Source: Adiantum capillus-veneris
Taxonomy: Eukaryota; Streptophyta; Polypodiopsida; Polypodiales; Pteridaceae
NCBI GenBank assembly: GCA_014529385.2
Contig: CM043966.1
Location: 92,575,087 to 92,639,086, forward strand
DNA length: 64,000 nucleotides
Direction: 5' to 3'
Shown: positions 28,708 to 42,400 of the stretch, piece by piece
Layout: every line of letters starts with the position of its first letter
Position numbering within the stretch: position 1 is the stretch's first letter
Notes under the pieces: model-generated
Databases searched by the model: none
What the model was told of the DNA's origin: nothing
The model's input: the letters and a program-made list of their open reading frames with translations, nothing else
Made by a program: the position numbers and the translations under genes

Positions 28708-31700
28708 GTGACCTATGAGACCGAGCTACAATTGAAAATATGCTTTTGGAATTGTAATGGATACCCATGGAATGCGGGGGTTGGCATTGATGAACTAACA
28801 AGCAAAGCCGATGTTGTACTTCTTGTTGAAACTTGGGAGCATGATACACAAAGGATTAACGGCTTGGAGGATTACTATGTACATTCATTGATGTGGTCAA
28901 AGAATCTCAAGCAACGAAGAGGACAAGGAGGGTTAGCATGTATGGTTAAGAAAGGATTGGAAGATTTTGTATCAATTGTGAAAGATGACAAGTACAAACG
29001 TTATGTATGGCTGAAAATTATGACACCAAAAAGAGCACCCACTTTTGTAGCCGGTTGCTACATTCCTCATCATGATTCTCCCTTTTATGCTTGCATGGAT
29101 AGAGATCAACCATTTTCTGATTTGGAAGAGGACATTGCTTATTTCAAAGGTGAAGGTGATGTTATTGTATTTGGGGATATGAATGCTCGCACAAAAACAT
29201 TGCAACATGATACTCAACAATTTGATATGCCATACATTTCAAGGGAGTTGGAGGAAGTTCACTTGTATGATCGTACTTCAATGGATGAGAAAGAGCCCGA
29301 TCACTATGGAAAGTTACTTTTACACATGTGTAATAGCACGGGTATGCTCATTGCCAATGGTGTATCTTTGTGGAGTGGAACCAATGGATTTACATGTAGA
29401 AGACATAATGGGGATAGTGTGATTGACTATATGCTACTCTCTGAAGCCATCATGTATCGCATAAAGAGTTTTATGTTTGGTCAATGGACCCCGGAATCGG
29501 ACCATCGCACCTTATGTATTGACCTTTCATGTGGAGAAGCAACTAAGCATGATAATCTCAGCCAAAGGAAAGAGAAGTTATCACTATGTATGGATTTCAA
29601 ACGGGCACCAATGTACATTGAAATGGTTGAGCAAAAATTATGGATGACAAAGCTTCAATGTGATGCACCATTGGAAACTAAATGGGAAGCTTTCAAGAAA
29701 GCTATTTGTTCTTGTGCGGAAGAATGCTTTGCCATAAAGCATCTCCATGGTATCAACAAAGATAGATCACGCAAAAGGTGGTTTGATAAAGAATGTCAAA
29801 ATGCTCGAAAGTCCTTGATAAAGCTTGATGCAACTATGGACAAAGACAACTATCAAAGTCATTTGCATACATACAAGGCATTGATTCAAAAGAAGAGAAG
29901 AAGATGGGAAATAAAGCAACAAGAATTTCAAGTCCAAGAAAAGGCACATGCATGTGGAAGATTTTGGAGAAACTTGAGAGGCAAGCGGGTTGAGAATTTT
30001 GGTAACTTGAGTCTAGTGGATATGTACACACATTGTAGGCAATTATATGAGCAAGAAAATACTGAAAAAATGCCATTTTATGGTTCACTCCCATGTATGC
30101 CGTCTTTTTTTACTATTGAGGATGTATGCGATGGGCTTGAAAAGTTGGCCACTCGTAAAGCGGGAGATCTTCAAGGTATCAAGCCGGAGATGATCAAATG
30201 GACGGGAGATTTTACCCATGAGTGGATGTGTGATATGTTCAACCTTGCACTTCAACATGGTATGCCTTATGATTGGAGTACTAATTGGGTTAAGCCTTTG
30301 CATAAAGGAGGGGATGTAAAGAATGTAAGCAACTACCGGACTATAATGATTGGGTCTCTTATGGCAAAGTTATTTGGGTGCATAATGGAGATGAAATTGA
30401 GTGATTGGGCTGAAGAGAATGACAAGCGTGCAAAGGGACAAGCGGTTTCGTCAATGCCATAGCACCATTGATCATCTTGTCACTCTTCGTGTTCTCATGG
30501 AGGAAAGTCGGTTGAAAGGCAAGCGATTGTATTGTTGTTTTGTGGACTTTAAGAAAGCCTTTGATATGATTCCACGTAACAATTTGTGGAGAAGGATGGA
30601 AGAACTCCAAGTGCCAAGTGAGTTTATGCTTGCGGTTTCTCGAATCTATGAGAAGGTGATTTGTCAATTGCGCATGGGAAGAGAAATTTCAGAAATTTTT
30701 GTAAGCACTATTGGGGTTAAACAAGGATGTCCATTGTCACCAACTCTCTTTGGTCTATGCATCGATCAATTGGAACAAATGGTACTTGACTTTATGCAAG
30801 AAGAAGGCATTGAAGAGGTCACTATTTGCAATGCGGTAATCATGCTTTTGTTGTATGCGGATGATGTAGTGCTTCTAGCACACACTTTAGAAGATGCACA
30901 GTGTACAACAACGAGACACTTGAAGTTGTTGAGAGCTTTAAGTACCTTGGCCTTGAGGTTCCATCCAATCACAAGTGGCATGAATGTGCTATGCGTCGTT
31001 TGGAAGCGGGAAAGAGAGCATATTATGCATTTGAGAACATGTGTAATGCGGGAAACATCAAGTGTTGGGTTCTCAAGAAGTATCTTTTTGATGCATTGGT
31101 GACACCGGTTCTTCTTTATGGAGTTGAAGTGTGGGGTGGGAGCATCTCAAAGTCTACTTGGAAAGAGTTTGAGAATGTCCAAAAGCGTTTTCTTACAAAC
31201 TTTCTCCAAGTTAAGACACAAACACCATATATGCTCCTACTTCTTGAGTCGGGATCTCTTCCAATTGAGGTTATGGGCATGGAAAGGGTTGTGGAGTACA
31301 TGATAAAGATGCGTCAAAACCCCTCACATCGACTTCCTACAATTGCATGGGAAGCAAGCAAAAAAGTTCAAAAGACGCATAAAAGCAAGATCTTGAGCAC
31401 GGGATGGATGCAAGACATAAAGAAGTGGTTTGGGAGATGGGATGCATTACACTTGCTACATGATGCTTCAATTGACTCTCAAGTGAATGAAGCTTTTCTA
31501 CAACGCCAATGTATTACGGCTTGGGAGAAATCCGGTGGGTCACGCTTCATACATTACACCACCTATATTGCCCCCAACTACAAAACCATGTTCTTCGCTG
31601 AGAGAGGAAACCGTACTCACACTTATATGCTTGAGCCTATTCCCTTGTCCGCGATACGCACTATCGCAGCAATTCGGCTTAGCTCCCATTTCCTTCGATG

Positions 31701-31986
31701 CGAGATAGGGCGTTGGGGCAATGGAGAAGAGTCAAATCGATTGTGCACATTATGCTCACTGCAAGTTCGAGAGTCTGAGTACCACACACTACTAGAGTGC
31801 TCAGCTTTTGATCACATCCGAACTTGCTTCTCTCACATTTTCAGTCATAACTTAGACCTACACACTTTCCTCTCCCAGCCAAAGTGTGGGCTCTCGATTG
31901 CGACTCTCATCACTACAATTTTGGAGCATCGAGAGTCACTCATCAGCCGTACACATACTACATCACATGTAACTTTGGTCCCATAG
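28708..31986 (+). pseudogene. LINE ORF2: APE endonuclease, reverse transcriptase, C-terminal CCHC-like motif (two lesions)
   Basis: Endonuclease residues 1-280: WNCNG, LVETW, FGDMNA, a VIDYML strand and SDHRTL, all the usual catalytic blocks. RT: DLQGIKPEMIKW, WVKPLHKGGD, then after a one-base frameshift near 30,450 FVDFKKAFD, GVKQGCPLSP and YADD at 30,854-30,865. Near 30,897 a deletion with frameshift removes the segment between LEDAQ and YNNETLEVVESFKYLGLEV. The rest is open to 31,986 (VLLYGVEVWGG; LPIEVMGMERVVEYM; a C-x2-C...H...C motif in LCTLCSLQVRESEYHTLLEC). The start is taken in the frame reading TYETELQLKICFWNCNG; the first ATG option is unclear. With two lesions this copy is inactive but recent. 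Confidence 0.88.
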
Positions 31987-32030
31987 GTCATATTTGACCT
32001 CCGAGGACGATAATTAAATCTATCTATCTA

Positions 32031-32082
<52 letters not shown>

Positions 32083-32601
32083 TATTTTTTCCTTGTGATG
32101 AAGAAGCTGCAAAATCTAGCATAGTGCACACAATGCAGGTTCAAGCGGACCAGCTACTCTTTGGTTTGAATGATGACGATGAGGACGACGAGAATGGCGA
32201 AGCTCGAGCTGGGGGTGTTTCTTCCAGTTATGGGATTCTTGAGGAAACTACCAAACTCATTCATCACTTGCCTAGCCAACATTTTTCAAGATGTTTTACA
32301 GCTCTCTGTGTGTGTCTGGATGAGGAGGAAGCCCTTAGGTTTGGGGGAGGTGTAGCCTGCTTACAAGGCTGAGGAGGATGGTAAGGAGAAGGAGCAAGAG
32401 GTGCATGTGAAGGCTGAGGAGTATGGTGTAACCTGCATGAGGAATCTGGCATCTTTAAAGTATTAGAGGTATTTTTTTAAAGAGAGAGCCAGTAGGTGAG
32501 CAAGAGCTTATGCAGCTTGCCTGCAGGCTTGCAACCTGCAGCAGGGATCCTCTCCTTGCTCATTCAGAAGATACTATAGTCTGTATATTTTCTCACACTC
32601 A

Positions 32602-32609
32602 CACTCACA

Positions 32610-32676
<67 letters not shown>
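32602..32676. repeat. (AC)n microsatellite
   Basis: About 75 bp AC preceded by (CACACT) units. Confidence 0.95.
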
Positions 32677-32679
<3 letters not shown>

Positions 32680-32848
32680 GCTTTGCATTGCATAAAAATA
32701 AACCCTGGAACAGTATGTGCCTCCGATTCTCGAAAAGCAATCTATTAGTGTAATCTGATGTAGATTCTGTTTCCAATTAAAGAAAGGGCGAGGGAAAGGC
32801 TTGCAATAGGTGGCAGGGAGGGCAAGATGTGCCGATGATTGACGAGAA

Positions 32849-32875
32849 GGGGGGGGGGGGGGGGGGGGGGGGGGG
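32849..32875. repeat. Poly(G) run of 27
   Basis: Uninterrupted G homopolymer. Confidence 0.9.
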
Positions 32876-33279
32876 CAAGGGAGAATGCTGGCGGAATGAC
32901 GGTGGTGGTAATTGGCAAAAGAGGTGGCAATGTGGAGAGCGCATCTTTTTCTTTAAATAAAGTGGATGTGCAACAGAGCATGCACAAGGTAGAGTGCTAC
33001 TGGTTTAGATGTTCGTCGTTGGCTGAAAGTGTACAGGTTCAAGTGCTCAAAAAATCACTTATTTAGTGGGAAAAAGGATCCTTAGGGGATCTATTGAGGA
33101 ATCCCTCATTCGTGCGAAATAAGTTGGAAAGTAGCCAGTAGTATGTCCTACACATACTACTGATATAACAATGATATAAGTGGGGAAAAACCCATTAAAT
33201 CAGACCATAAAAAATACTTATATAATTAGTGAGAAGTGGCATGAAGTGAGAGAGAGAGAGAGGAAGAAGAAGGAGAGAA

Positions 33280-33430
33280 TTTTAACTTCGTAGGAAACTA
33301 TCCCAAGAGACCTTAAAGATCTATCCAACGAGGAGAGTTGAACTCAAGACCTCTTATTCAAGAGGGAAATGGCATAACCAATCTACCACACTTCGGTGAT
33401 AGAAAGATTATACCATTTTCCTCTTTATTA
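33280..33430 (-). mobile_element. tRNA-derived SINE, copy 2
   Basis: Minus strand: A box-like TGGTAGATTGGTTA, then B box-like GAGTTCAACTC about 40 bases on, then body TAGATCTTTAAGGTCTCTTG and 3' end TACGAAGTTAAAATTCTC running into (CTT)n(TC)n at 33,279-33,248. Box order and spacing fit a tRNA-derived promoter. Confidence 0.7.
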
Positions 33431-33449
33431 GCACACCCACACACACAAG

Positions 33450-33590
33450 AATTTTAACGTCGTAAGAAACTATCCTCAGTGACCTTAAAGATCTATCCGA
33501 CGAGGAGAGTTGAACTCAAGACCTGTTATTCAAGAGGGAAATGGCATAACAAATCTACCACACTTGTGTGATAGGCGGCTATACCATTCT
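33450..33590 (-). mobile_element. tRNA-derived SINE, copy 3
   Basis: Same family, head to tail with copy 2 and separated from it by a short (CA)n. The 3' end reads CTTACGACGTTAAAATTC. Confidence 0.7.
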
Positions 33591-33666
33591 AGTGGTCCCC
33601 ATTGTCAAGCTGCATTCCACGTACTCTCTATCGATAGAATTAGAGCCAGGGCCTAAGTATGTGTCC

Positions 33667-34764
<1,098 letters not shown>

Positions 34765-34833
34765 CCTCTGAGGGTAGCATGGGTAGGGTCTTGACATGTG
34801 TCCTTATTGCCTCTTGAGTCTTGCGCTTTCCTT

Positions 34834-34910
<77 letters not shown>

Positions 34911-35443
34911 CTCTCTCAAGCCCCTACCTTTAGGGCTCTCCCCCTCCTTTGTAGGGATCCTTTTTGACTTGAACACCACAAGCACTTTGTTCATCAAAAC
35001 ATGACAAGCACCTCGAGCACCTTGGTCATCAACCATGACAAGCACCTCAAGAACCTTAGTCAGCTCAAGCATGGCAAGCACCTCAAGCACCTTATTCATC
35101 TCAAGCACGACAAGCATCTCAAGCACATGCTAGCTTACCTAAGGTCTAAAGTACATAAAGGTCTGAGGTTTAAGGAATTTTAACACTAATCTTTGGAGGT
35201 CTTTAATGAAGCTAACCCTAAGGTCTTTTAAGCTCCATTACCTGCTCATTGCTCTTTGGTAGACCATCTCCCTTTTGGACCCTTCATAAGATATAGCCTT
35301 CTCTCCCTTTGGTTCTGTGTTGAGATAGGTCTAAAAGCACATATCTATATTCTAACTCTTGTTCACATTTGTTTTTCCACAGTAAATGTTCAGTTCAATA
35401 TGAGAAAATCATTTGGGATAGTTAGGTATTAGATTGTATGACA
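34765..35443 (-). repeat. Chromovirus LTR B, 5' part only
   Basis: Minus strand begins TGTCATACAATCTAATACC at 35,443 and follows LTR B for about 600 bp, through the short 'gtgcttgaggtg' repeats and a (GT)n at 34,838-34,909 on the plus strand, then stops. Confidence 0.82.
34838..34909. repeat. (GT)n microsatellite inside LTR B
   Basis: About 72 bp, at the same LTR position as the 34-bp (CA)n at 3796. Confidence 0.95.
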
Positions 35444-35792
35444 AATATCTTGATATATTTCTATTGATCAATCGACTCTGTACATTTGGGGCTGGAAAGA
35501 ATCTAGGGGTTTAGTCTCTTTAGGAGGTAGTGCATACATGAGTATTGGAGAATCTAGAACAAATTTGATGAAGTTCATAACCATTTGATTCTCTTGTTGC
35601 ATCATCTTTCCGGTAATGTGAACTTAATGAAAAAGGCTTTTGAGATTCATCTCCTGCTTTCTGAGGGTCATTCTTGTCCGTGGGCCTTTGCTAGTGGTGG
35701 CATTGCATTCAAAGAGCAGCTTAACTTTGTTATTGAGAAATCCCCTTGCAATTTGTACCTCCCTTCTTAAAATGATGAATCCTAACTCCATA
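35444..35792 (+). other. Unassigned interval between two LTR B copies
   Basis: A 61-codon plus frame at 35,585-35,770 (LLHHLSGNVNLMKKAFEIHLLL) looks like decayed coding sequence. Family not recognised. Confidence 0.4.
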
Positions 35793-36457
35793 TGTAACAT
35801 TTAATGGCCTAGTAACTTGTGTGTAGCGGAAAATAGCATAGACATAGTGAGCATTTCATTAGAATAGATTCCTAATGAGCATAGCAAGAGTGCTTTGATG
35901 GAGAGAGCAACAAAAATCATAACGCCTAGTTAGATAGGCATGAACAATACTTCAAAAGAGAGAGAAATTAAGCTATTGACAATAGTTGAGGACCCGATTT
36001 ATATGGAGCCGGTCTCCCCTCCAAAAGGCTTTGTATTATAGGTTTCCGCCATCAAGGGAGACATTTTACAATACAATTCTTTGTGTTCCTTCAATAACTA
36101 GCTAGTGCAGTAAAGATGGAAGCTTCAAGCACTAGCAAACACTTTAAAACACAACATCAATTCCCTCACGGTCTCAGACCCAAGACCTCACACACCTTCG
36201 AAGATGGTGATAGCTAGCGGGGTATGAGAGTAGATTGACAAGAAGAAGCAGTCGTATTACGAGAAAGAAGTATATCTCCTCACATAATTACTCATATTAG
36301 CATAGCATAGCTTAGTAATTATGATGGTAGAGGAGATGAGCATGCATTGAAGCTTGGCTCTTGGTCGGATTTGCATCACAAAGCCAAGAGTTTTTTGTGT
36401 ATGCCTCCCTTCTCACAAGCTTGGAGTAGGTGATAAGCTTTCCATTAAAGCTTGAGA

Positions 36458-36524
<67 letters not shown>

Positions 36525-37018
36525 TTCTTGCTTCACACATGAGCTAGTGTGAGTGTGTGTGCAATAATGCCTTTGAAATTTAATTCCCCTCTCTCTCTTG
36601 GTTGGCCCCCCTTGCTAAATCCTCTTGCTCACACCTCATTGGACCTCTCCAAGCTTAGCCAATAGGATTTAAGAATCATAAGTGATAGCCTTATGACATG
36701 TGTCCCCCTTTCCCCTTTTGTGAGAGCTTTAGGTAATTAATTAATGCAGCTAAACTCTCATTGGACCCCTTTGTGTCCTGGCCAATAGGAATCAGGCAAG
36801 CCATTGGGATTTTTATTAAGTGTTTTTAAATGAATTAAACTAGATTTACTCTAGCCTAATTCTCACTAGTCCACCTCCATGGACATCCAATAGGATTTGA
36901 GTGCACCCTGTGGATACCTAGGCTAGGGAGCTGACATGTGTCCCTCATTCCCTTTGTGTAAAGGAAGCTTGTGAGTGTGTGTGTGTATGTGTGTGTGTGT
37001 GTGTTTCTCTCTCATCCC
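35793..37018 (-). repeat. Chromovirus LTR B copy, minus, truncated
   Basis: Reverse complement of LTR B from its 3' end up to the GAGAGAGAACAC site, where it meets the next copy. It contains (GA)n at 36,459-36,521 and a short (GT)n near 36,973. Confidence 0.8.
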
Positions 37019-38285
37019 CTGTAATGGAATTAGCCTATTCAATCTTGAGAATAGCGGAAATTAATGAGAATACTTTCGAGAAATAACTTTGTGAGCATAG
37101 CAGGTGGACATAATTGAAGATAGCAACATAATCATAGCAATTAGTTAACTTGGCATGAACAATACTTTTGCAAGAGAGAGAATTTAGTGAACATGACAAC
37201 AGTTGAGGACCGGATTTATGTGGAGCCGGTCCCCCCTCCAATAGGCATTTGTATTATGATTTCTCCCATTAAGAGAGACTTGTTACAATACATTCTTTGT
37301 GTTCCTTGTGACCTAGGTGATGCAATGAAGATGGAAAGCTTCATGCATCACAATCATAGCATAACATGAACTTGAAGAAAGCTTTAATTGTCCCAAGCCT
37401 CAGTCCCAAGACCTCAAACACCTTCGAAGGTGGAGAGAGCTAGCAGGGAATGAGGGTAGGGAAGAGGAAGAAGAAACATTTCATAGGAGAAAGAACTAGT
37501 TTCTCACTTATCATACTCTTGTTGCTAGCATACATAATAGCATAGTAATGAAGAAGAAGGAGATGACAAGCTCAAGAATTGAAGCATGGCTCTTGGTTGG
37601 ATTTGCACTCCATAGCCAAGAGTGTTGGTGTAGGCTCTCAACCTCTACTTGCTTGGAGAGGGAGCTCTTGCACTTTGCATAGCACACAATGAGAGTGATT
37701 GTGAGTATGTGTGGGTGAGTATACCCCTCAAGCAAGCCCCTAGCTAGCTTGGGTCGACCCCCCCCTTGTAGCTCATGCTTGAAGCTCATTGGACCCCTCC
37801 AAGCCTAGCCAATCACAAGCAGGAGCCATTACAAGCAACATGGGTAGCCTTGGGACAAGTGTCCCCCTTTCCCCTTTGAGAGAGAGGACTTGATAAATGC
37901 AAAATCAATTAGATAATTCAAGTAATTTATCATTGGACCCCTTTGAAGCTTAGCCAATAGGCTTCAAGCAACACATGAAGGTAACATGGGTAGGGGCCTG
38001 ACATGTGTCCTTGCTGCCTCTTCAAGTTGGGGCTTCCCTTGTGTGTGTGAGTGGGTGTTCTCTCTCTAGCCCCTAGGAAAAGGGCTCGCTCCCCCTCTTG
38101 TAGGAATGCTTTTGACTTTAGGTGATCAAGCACCTTACTCACCAAGCATGACAAAGCACTTGAACTAGGGGGTGTTCCCACAAGCATCTCAGGCAAGCTT
38201 CTCAAGGCACCTCAAGTACCTTAATCATGCAGCAAGTCAAGCACCTCAAGCATGGAGCCAGTCAAGCACCTCAAGCATTTTATTG
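37019..38285 (-). repeat. Chromovirus LTR B copy, minus, in tandem with the preceding one
   Basis: Begins (plus numbering) TGTAATGGAATTAGCC, the complement of an LTR B 3' end, and runs to the 'caagcacctcaagca' repeats near 38,280. It lacks the first about 250 bp of the LTR. Confidence 0.8.
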
Positions 38286-38945
38286 TAGGATCTGAGCTAA
38301 CAGGCTCGATAATGGTAGTACCATTTTCTAAGTGCCTCCTTCAGTGTCTACGGAAAATATTCCCCCCATTCATCCTCCTCTATGTCCTTTAGCTTCATGT
38401 ATTGCTCAAATGCTTGAATGTGTACATCTGGATCGCCTTTCTTTCCCCCTTTAAAGACTGGAAATGAGATTTTCAGGTCAATAAAATGTTCATGGTGACT
38501 GGATCTAGTCTTGTGAACTAGATTTTTGTCTTTGGATTGTCGTTTATAGTAATGATATGTATTAGCTTCCCAATCATTGCTGTCATCAATTGCAGTCACT
38601 CTGTCTTCTTCAGGTTTCTTTGTTTATTTGTGTCTTACTGATCAATGACGTTTCTTGTTGTCCTCACTATCCTTAGTATGTTTTGTGCTTCAATGAGATC
38701 CATGAGATTGCGTCCGTCACTCTTCTCTCTCTGCATATCTTTCCTAGAAATGATAAGAATCCCTTGATTTTTTAGCTATTCTTAGTCTTGGAGGAACATG
38801 TGTCTCATTCTCAGGTTCTCTCTCAGTATTAGAACCTCGCTCAACTCTTCCTGGATTGTGCTGACACGGTCTGGATCATCCATGAATGTGGTAGTTGGCC
38901 TTCTACCATGTGCAACTTGTCCGGGCGGCATGATCAGTTATAAAT
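38286..38945 (-). pseudogene. Element D gag-like N-terminal region
   Basis: Minus frame 38,599-38,348 includes RSSHHEHFIDLKISFPVFKG and GDPDVHIQAFEQYMKLKDI, the pattern of a retrotransposon gag start (a substrate-like FPVFKG then a helix). It lies downstream of the D primer site. Upstream parts of the frame are broken. The 3' side is replaced by LTR B at 38,285. Confidence 0.65.
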
Positions 38946-38960
38946 AGCTCTAACACCAAT
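38946..38960 (-). promoter_or_regulatory. Primer binding site of element D
   Basis: Minus strand ATTGGTGTTAGAGC directly after the LTR end TCTCCCA, an initiator tRNA-Met type site. Confidence 0.7.
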
Positions 38961-39479
38961 TGGGAGATAGTTTTTCTGTCAAGAGCACCTTAGCTCAAGC
39001 CACCATGATGTCCAAAATGGAATGGGCTGGTTACTTATGACAGTTATTCTAGGTTGGTCAATTAGAGTTAGTTCATATCAAATTAAAGCTTCAGACATGA
39101 GATCAGACAAAGACTGAAATGAAATACAGAGACTAGAACTGAAAGAAATATTGAAACTGAAAACTAGAACTCAAAACTAAAATTGGAATATATTGAAATC
39201 AGTATAAGCAAAGTACAATAATATGAGCCAAGTCTGCTATGAGCTTAATGATTAAAGTTACAAACGTACAAGAGCAACAAGATCTCCAAGACACTAAGCA
39301 ATGACAGTGATAAAAATCTCGTGAAACTAAGTAGTGAGCCCTATTTATAGCCACTGAATTGGGCCTCTAAATGATTGTGTATTGTATCAGTTACTACAAT
39401 AACTGGCCTTGGTAACTAGTAATTACCAGCCCAGACGTATATCTGAATCTTCGTTTGGAGGTTGTTCCCATCATTCTCA
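38961..39479 (-). repeat. 5' LTR of element D (519 bp)
   Basis: Minus strand from TGAGAATGATGGG to TATCTCCCA. Homologous to 5403-5832, with a shared TATA box (CTATAAATAGGG, 39,351-39,340). Confidence 0.8.
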
Positions 39480-42400
39480 CACACACACACACACATAGAG
39501 AGAGAGAAGACCTTCTACATCTCCCTCTTAATTTTGTCTTTGCTTGTGCGTGCATCTTCTATAAATAATCTTTATTTACGTCGGCACTATTTTTATTACC
39601 AAGCATCACTAAAAGGAATGTTGAAAAGAATCATCTTAAAATAGCTTCCAAAATCCTTAAACATGTGTACAAAATTTAATAGGCACCAAAGGTATATTCT
39701 TATAGGTATGTATGCATATAAGTTTTTGATTCTTGACTAGGAGTAAATCCCAAGGGGGCTTCATTGTAGATAATCATATGCGAAAAGAGTGTCATAATGA
39801 AATTTTGGAGCAGTTTTTACTTGAAGAAGTAAAGTTTATTGCACAATTGAATATTTTAAGAAGAAGTGTCATCATTTACAAAGAATCTCTTGCAATGCAT
39901 ATTTTGAAAGAGTCCAAAGCTTCCTAGTCGCCACCTAGTGGTGCACTTGTTGGGTATCCTACAATAAGAGCAATTAAAGATATGATATTTGTTGGGAATA
40001 GGGTTCTACTAAAACACACACAGCTTGGAAAAGACGAAGGAAGCTCAAGGTACACAACAAAGAGTAGTATTACTTAGTGTGCAATGGAAAGATAAGTTAG
40101 CCCTAGAGTGATGGGCGTATATACAATGGGGGGAAAAAACCTCTTAGTGAGGGAAATAAGCCATGATGGTCCTAAGTGAGCTCACACACATCACTACCAC
40201 ATATGTATGGTAACAAGTCACCTTGAATGCTCTCAGAAGTTGTATTCTCAATTTCTCCCCTCTTCTGTGCTTAATTCAACCCTTTTTTTTAAAAATCCCT
40301 TCAACCAACTTCGATATCAAATTCTTAATCACTACCTCTCCAATATATTCAAAAATTTGTCTCTTTTTTGCAATTCCACCTTCACAATCCACAATTTAGC
40401 CATTGATTTGAATTAAAAGCTTGACATATCAAATTTTGATGAAATTCGATAAGCAAGACTAATTGGCCAATTTTTCGATTAAGATTTGATTTGTAAACCG
40501 GATGTTGCAAGCTTAAAAATTTCCCTTTAAAATTTGAAAATCATGTTGTTGATTGCCTCAAACCTTTACTTTGATACCACTAATGGGAGAATGGAAGCTA
40601 AAACCTTCAATCTTTCCTCACACACATGACCATCAATCTTTCACCATTTTCACCCCAAGTACATACAATCTAGACAAAGACACCATGCACACATGCACAT
40701 ATAGAATAGAAGTAAAAGCATGTAAGAGAGGAAATATAGACATGATTTTGGCACACAATTTTGCATAAGAGTGAGAGAGAAGAATCTTGCACACAATTGG
40801 CCTAAAATCCTAGTCCCCAAACTCCACTAACCTCTTGGTGGAGTTGAGTATTCAATTTTATTATAGAACCTATTTTAGATGACAACTATTTGAGGCCCCT
40901 CTTTACACTTTGTTTCATGAGTTGTGGCTATCGCGTCTTGTAGGACCCTTTATAGGGTGAGTTCTCACTAGATATATACAATGAAACCTTATTGGCAAGA
41001 TAACCAAAATAACAGAGAGATATTACCTTCTCCTCAATTCCTAGAATTCAAATTTACACAACATCAATCTCACTCTTTGTAAAAAACAAAACCAGCACTG
41101 CAATTAACCATCATATGCCATCTATCCCAATTGTAATCCTAACCACATACAACAGGAGGGTGCCCAAACTCGTAACATAGTCAAATACGCAACATTTACA
41201 AATATAATTAATGACCACATAAAACTATTAGTTCATCTAAATTTGCAATGTCTTATGATGCATATATACTAGATCTATGACTTCATTACTTAAGGTGATA
41301 CTATTTGATGGTTATGCAAGCCACATTTGGTGATTTATATCATATCCCAAATACTACACATTTTATAATTCTTATTTTTTAATTTAACTAAGTCTAACCT
41401 TAAAATAAAGTCCACTTTTGGATTTTTCCATTCATCTCACTTATACACACACAAATACCTCAAATGGACACAATAGGGGAATTTATATACACACTTTTAT
41501 TATTTTTCATAGCAATGCCTTTTTTGCAAGAAACTACACACTATACATTTTTTTAAAATGAGCTTGAATTACAAGATCTTTATGGGTTTGAAACCTTGAT
41601 TTATACTTATTTCAATTTTGCCCTACAACCTCATCATGTTAATGAAATAGTCCTTGAAAGACCAAAATTTTCCTCTGTCCACGTTTTTAAAATTTGGGTT
41701 TTTTATTATAGCAAAAATCTAGTCTCATGACTAAGTTATGAAGCATTCAATAATCCCTTGGAAATAGCTAGCTTCACAAATATTATGCAAGAAAGCAGGG
41801 AGGTTATTGTCGCCATTGTGAAACAGAAGAAATTTGAAGAGTGGAATTGAGCGGTTGATGCTGCGATGGCAAACTTGCATGTCTGAGTGGGTGAGGGTCT
41901 CACTTATGTTAAGGTGTGCTCCCTAGGCAACCACCAATCTCTGCCCTATGTTTGTGGTGGGTTGGCTCCCCTATCAACCGATGTATCGTGTTTATGGTGT
42001 TTGGGAGACGCCATGGCTCGATATGAGCATGGCTACAATTTGTAAATCTTTGTGATTATCCTAATATATTATACTCACCATTGTGAGTTTTACAAAATAA
42101 AAAATAAAAATTCATTATCCATACACCTTGAAATCTATGCAATATCTTGTTTTGATGAGAAGTTATATTCAACTCAGACAAAGCGACCAAAGGGAATTTA
42201 GAGAAACCGTGAGAGCCTAATATGAAAGACAACTCAGTATCACGACCAAGATCACCAAGCTAAATAACATTAGTGCCTCAACTACAAATCGAGATAGAAA
42301 AGCCTTTAAATGCACAACATTCGGTTTCTTTAAAAACCAAAAATATATAAAAAATGGGTATTGTTAAAAGACCAACCTCTACATCAAAGATTTTTGGTGT

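Larger units (their letters stand above)
27666..32078 (+). mobile_element. Nearly full-length LINE (non-LTR retrotransposon) with (TATC)n(TC)n tail
   Basis: Two consecutive coding regions: a coiled-coil ORF1, then APE endonuclease, RT and a C-terminal cysteine motif. No LTRs. The 3' end (CCTCCGAGGACGATAATTAAATC) runs into (TATC)n and (TC)n at 32,018-32,078. The 5' end starts directly after a (TC)n tract. A truncated relative with the same 3' end lies at 10,180-10,641. Confidence 0.88.
32079..33279. other. Region after the LINE: unassigned ORF, (AC)n and poly(G)
   Basis: An 82-codon plus frame at 32,124-32,372 (acidic N-terminus LNDDDEDDENGEA, then GILEETTKLIHHLPSQHF) looks protein-like but I do not recognise it. 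About 75 bp of (AC)n lies at 32,602-32,676 and 27 consecutive G at 32,849-32,875. Nothing else supported. Confidence 0.55.

Noticed and set aside
41820-42110. Possible L1 3' end with A-rich tail
   Set aside because: No coding sequence upstream, no target duplication, tail interrupted by T; too weak.
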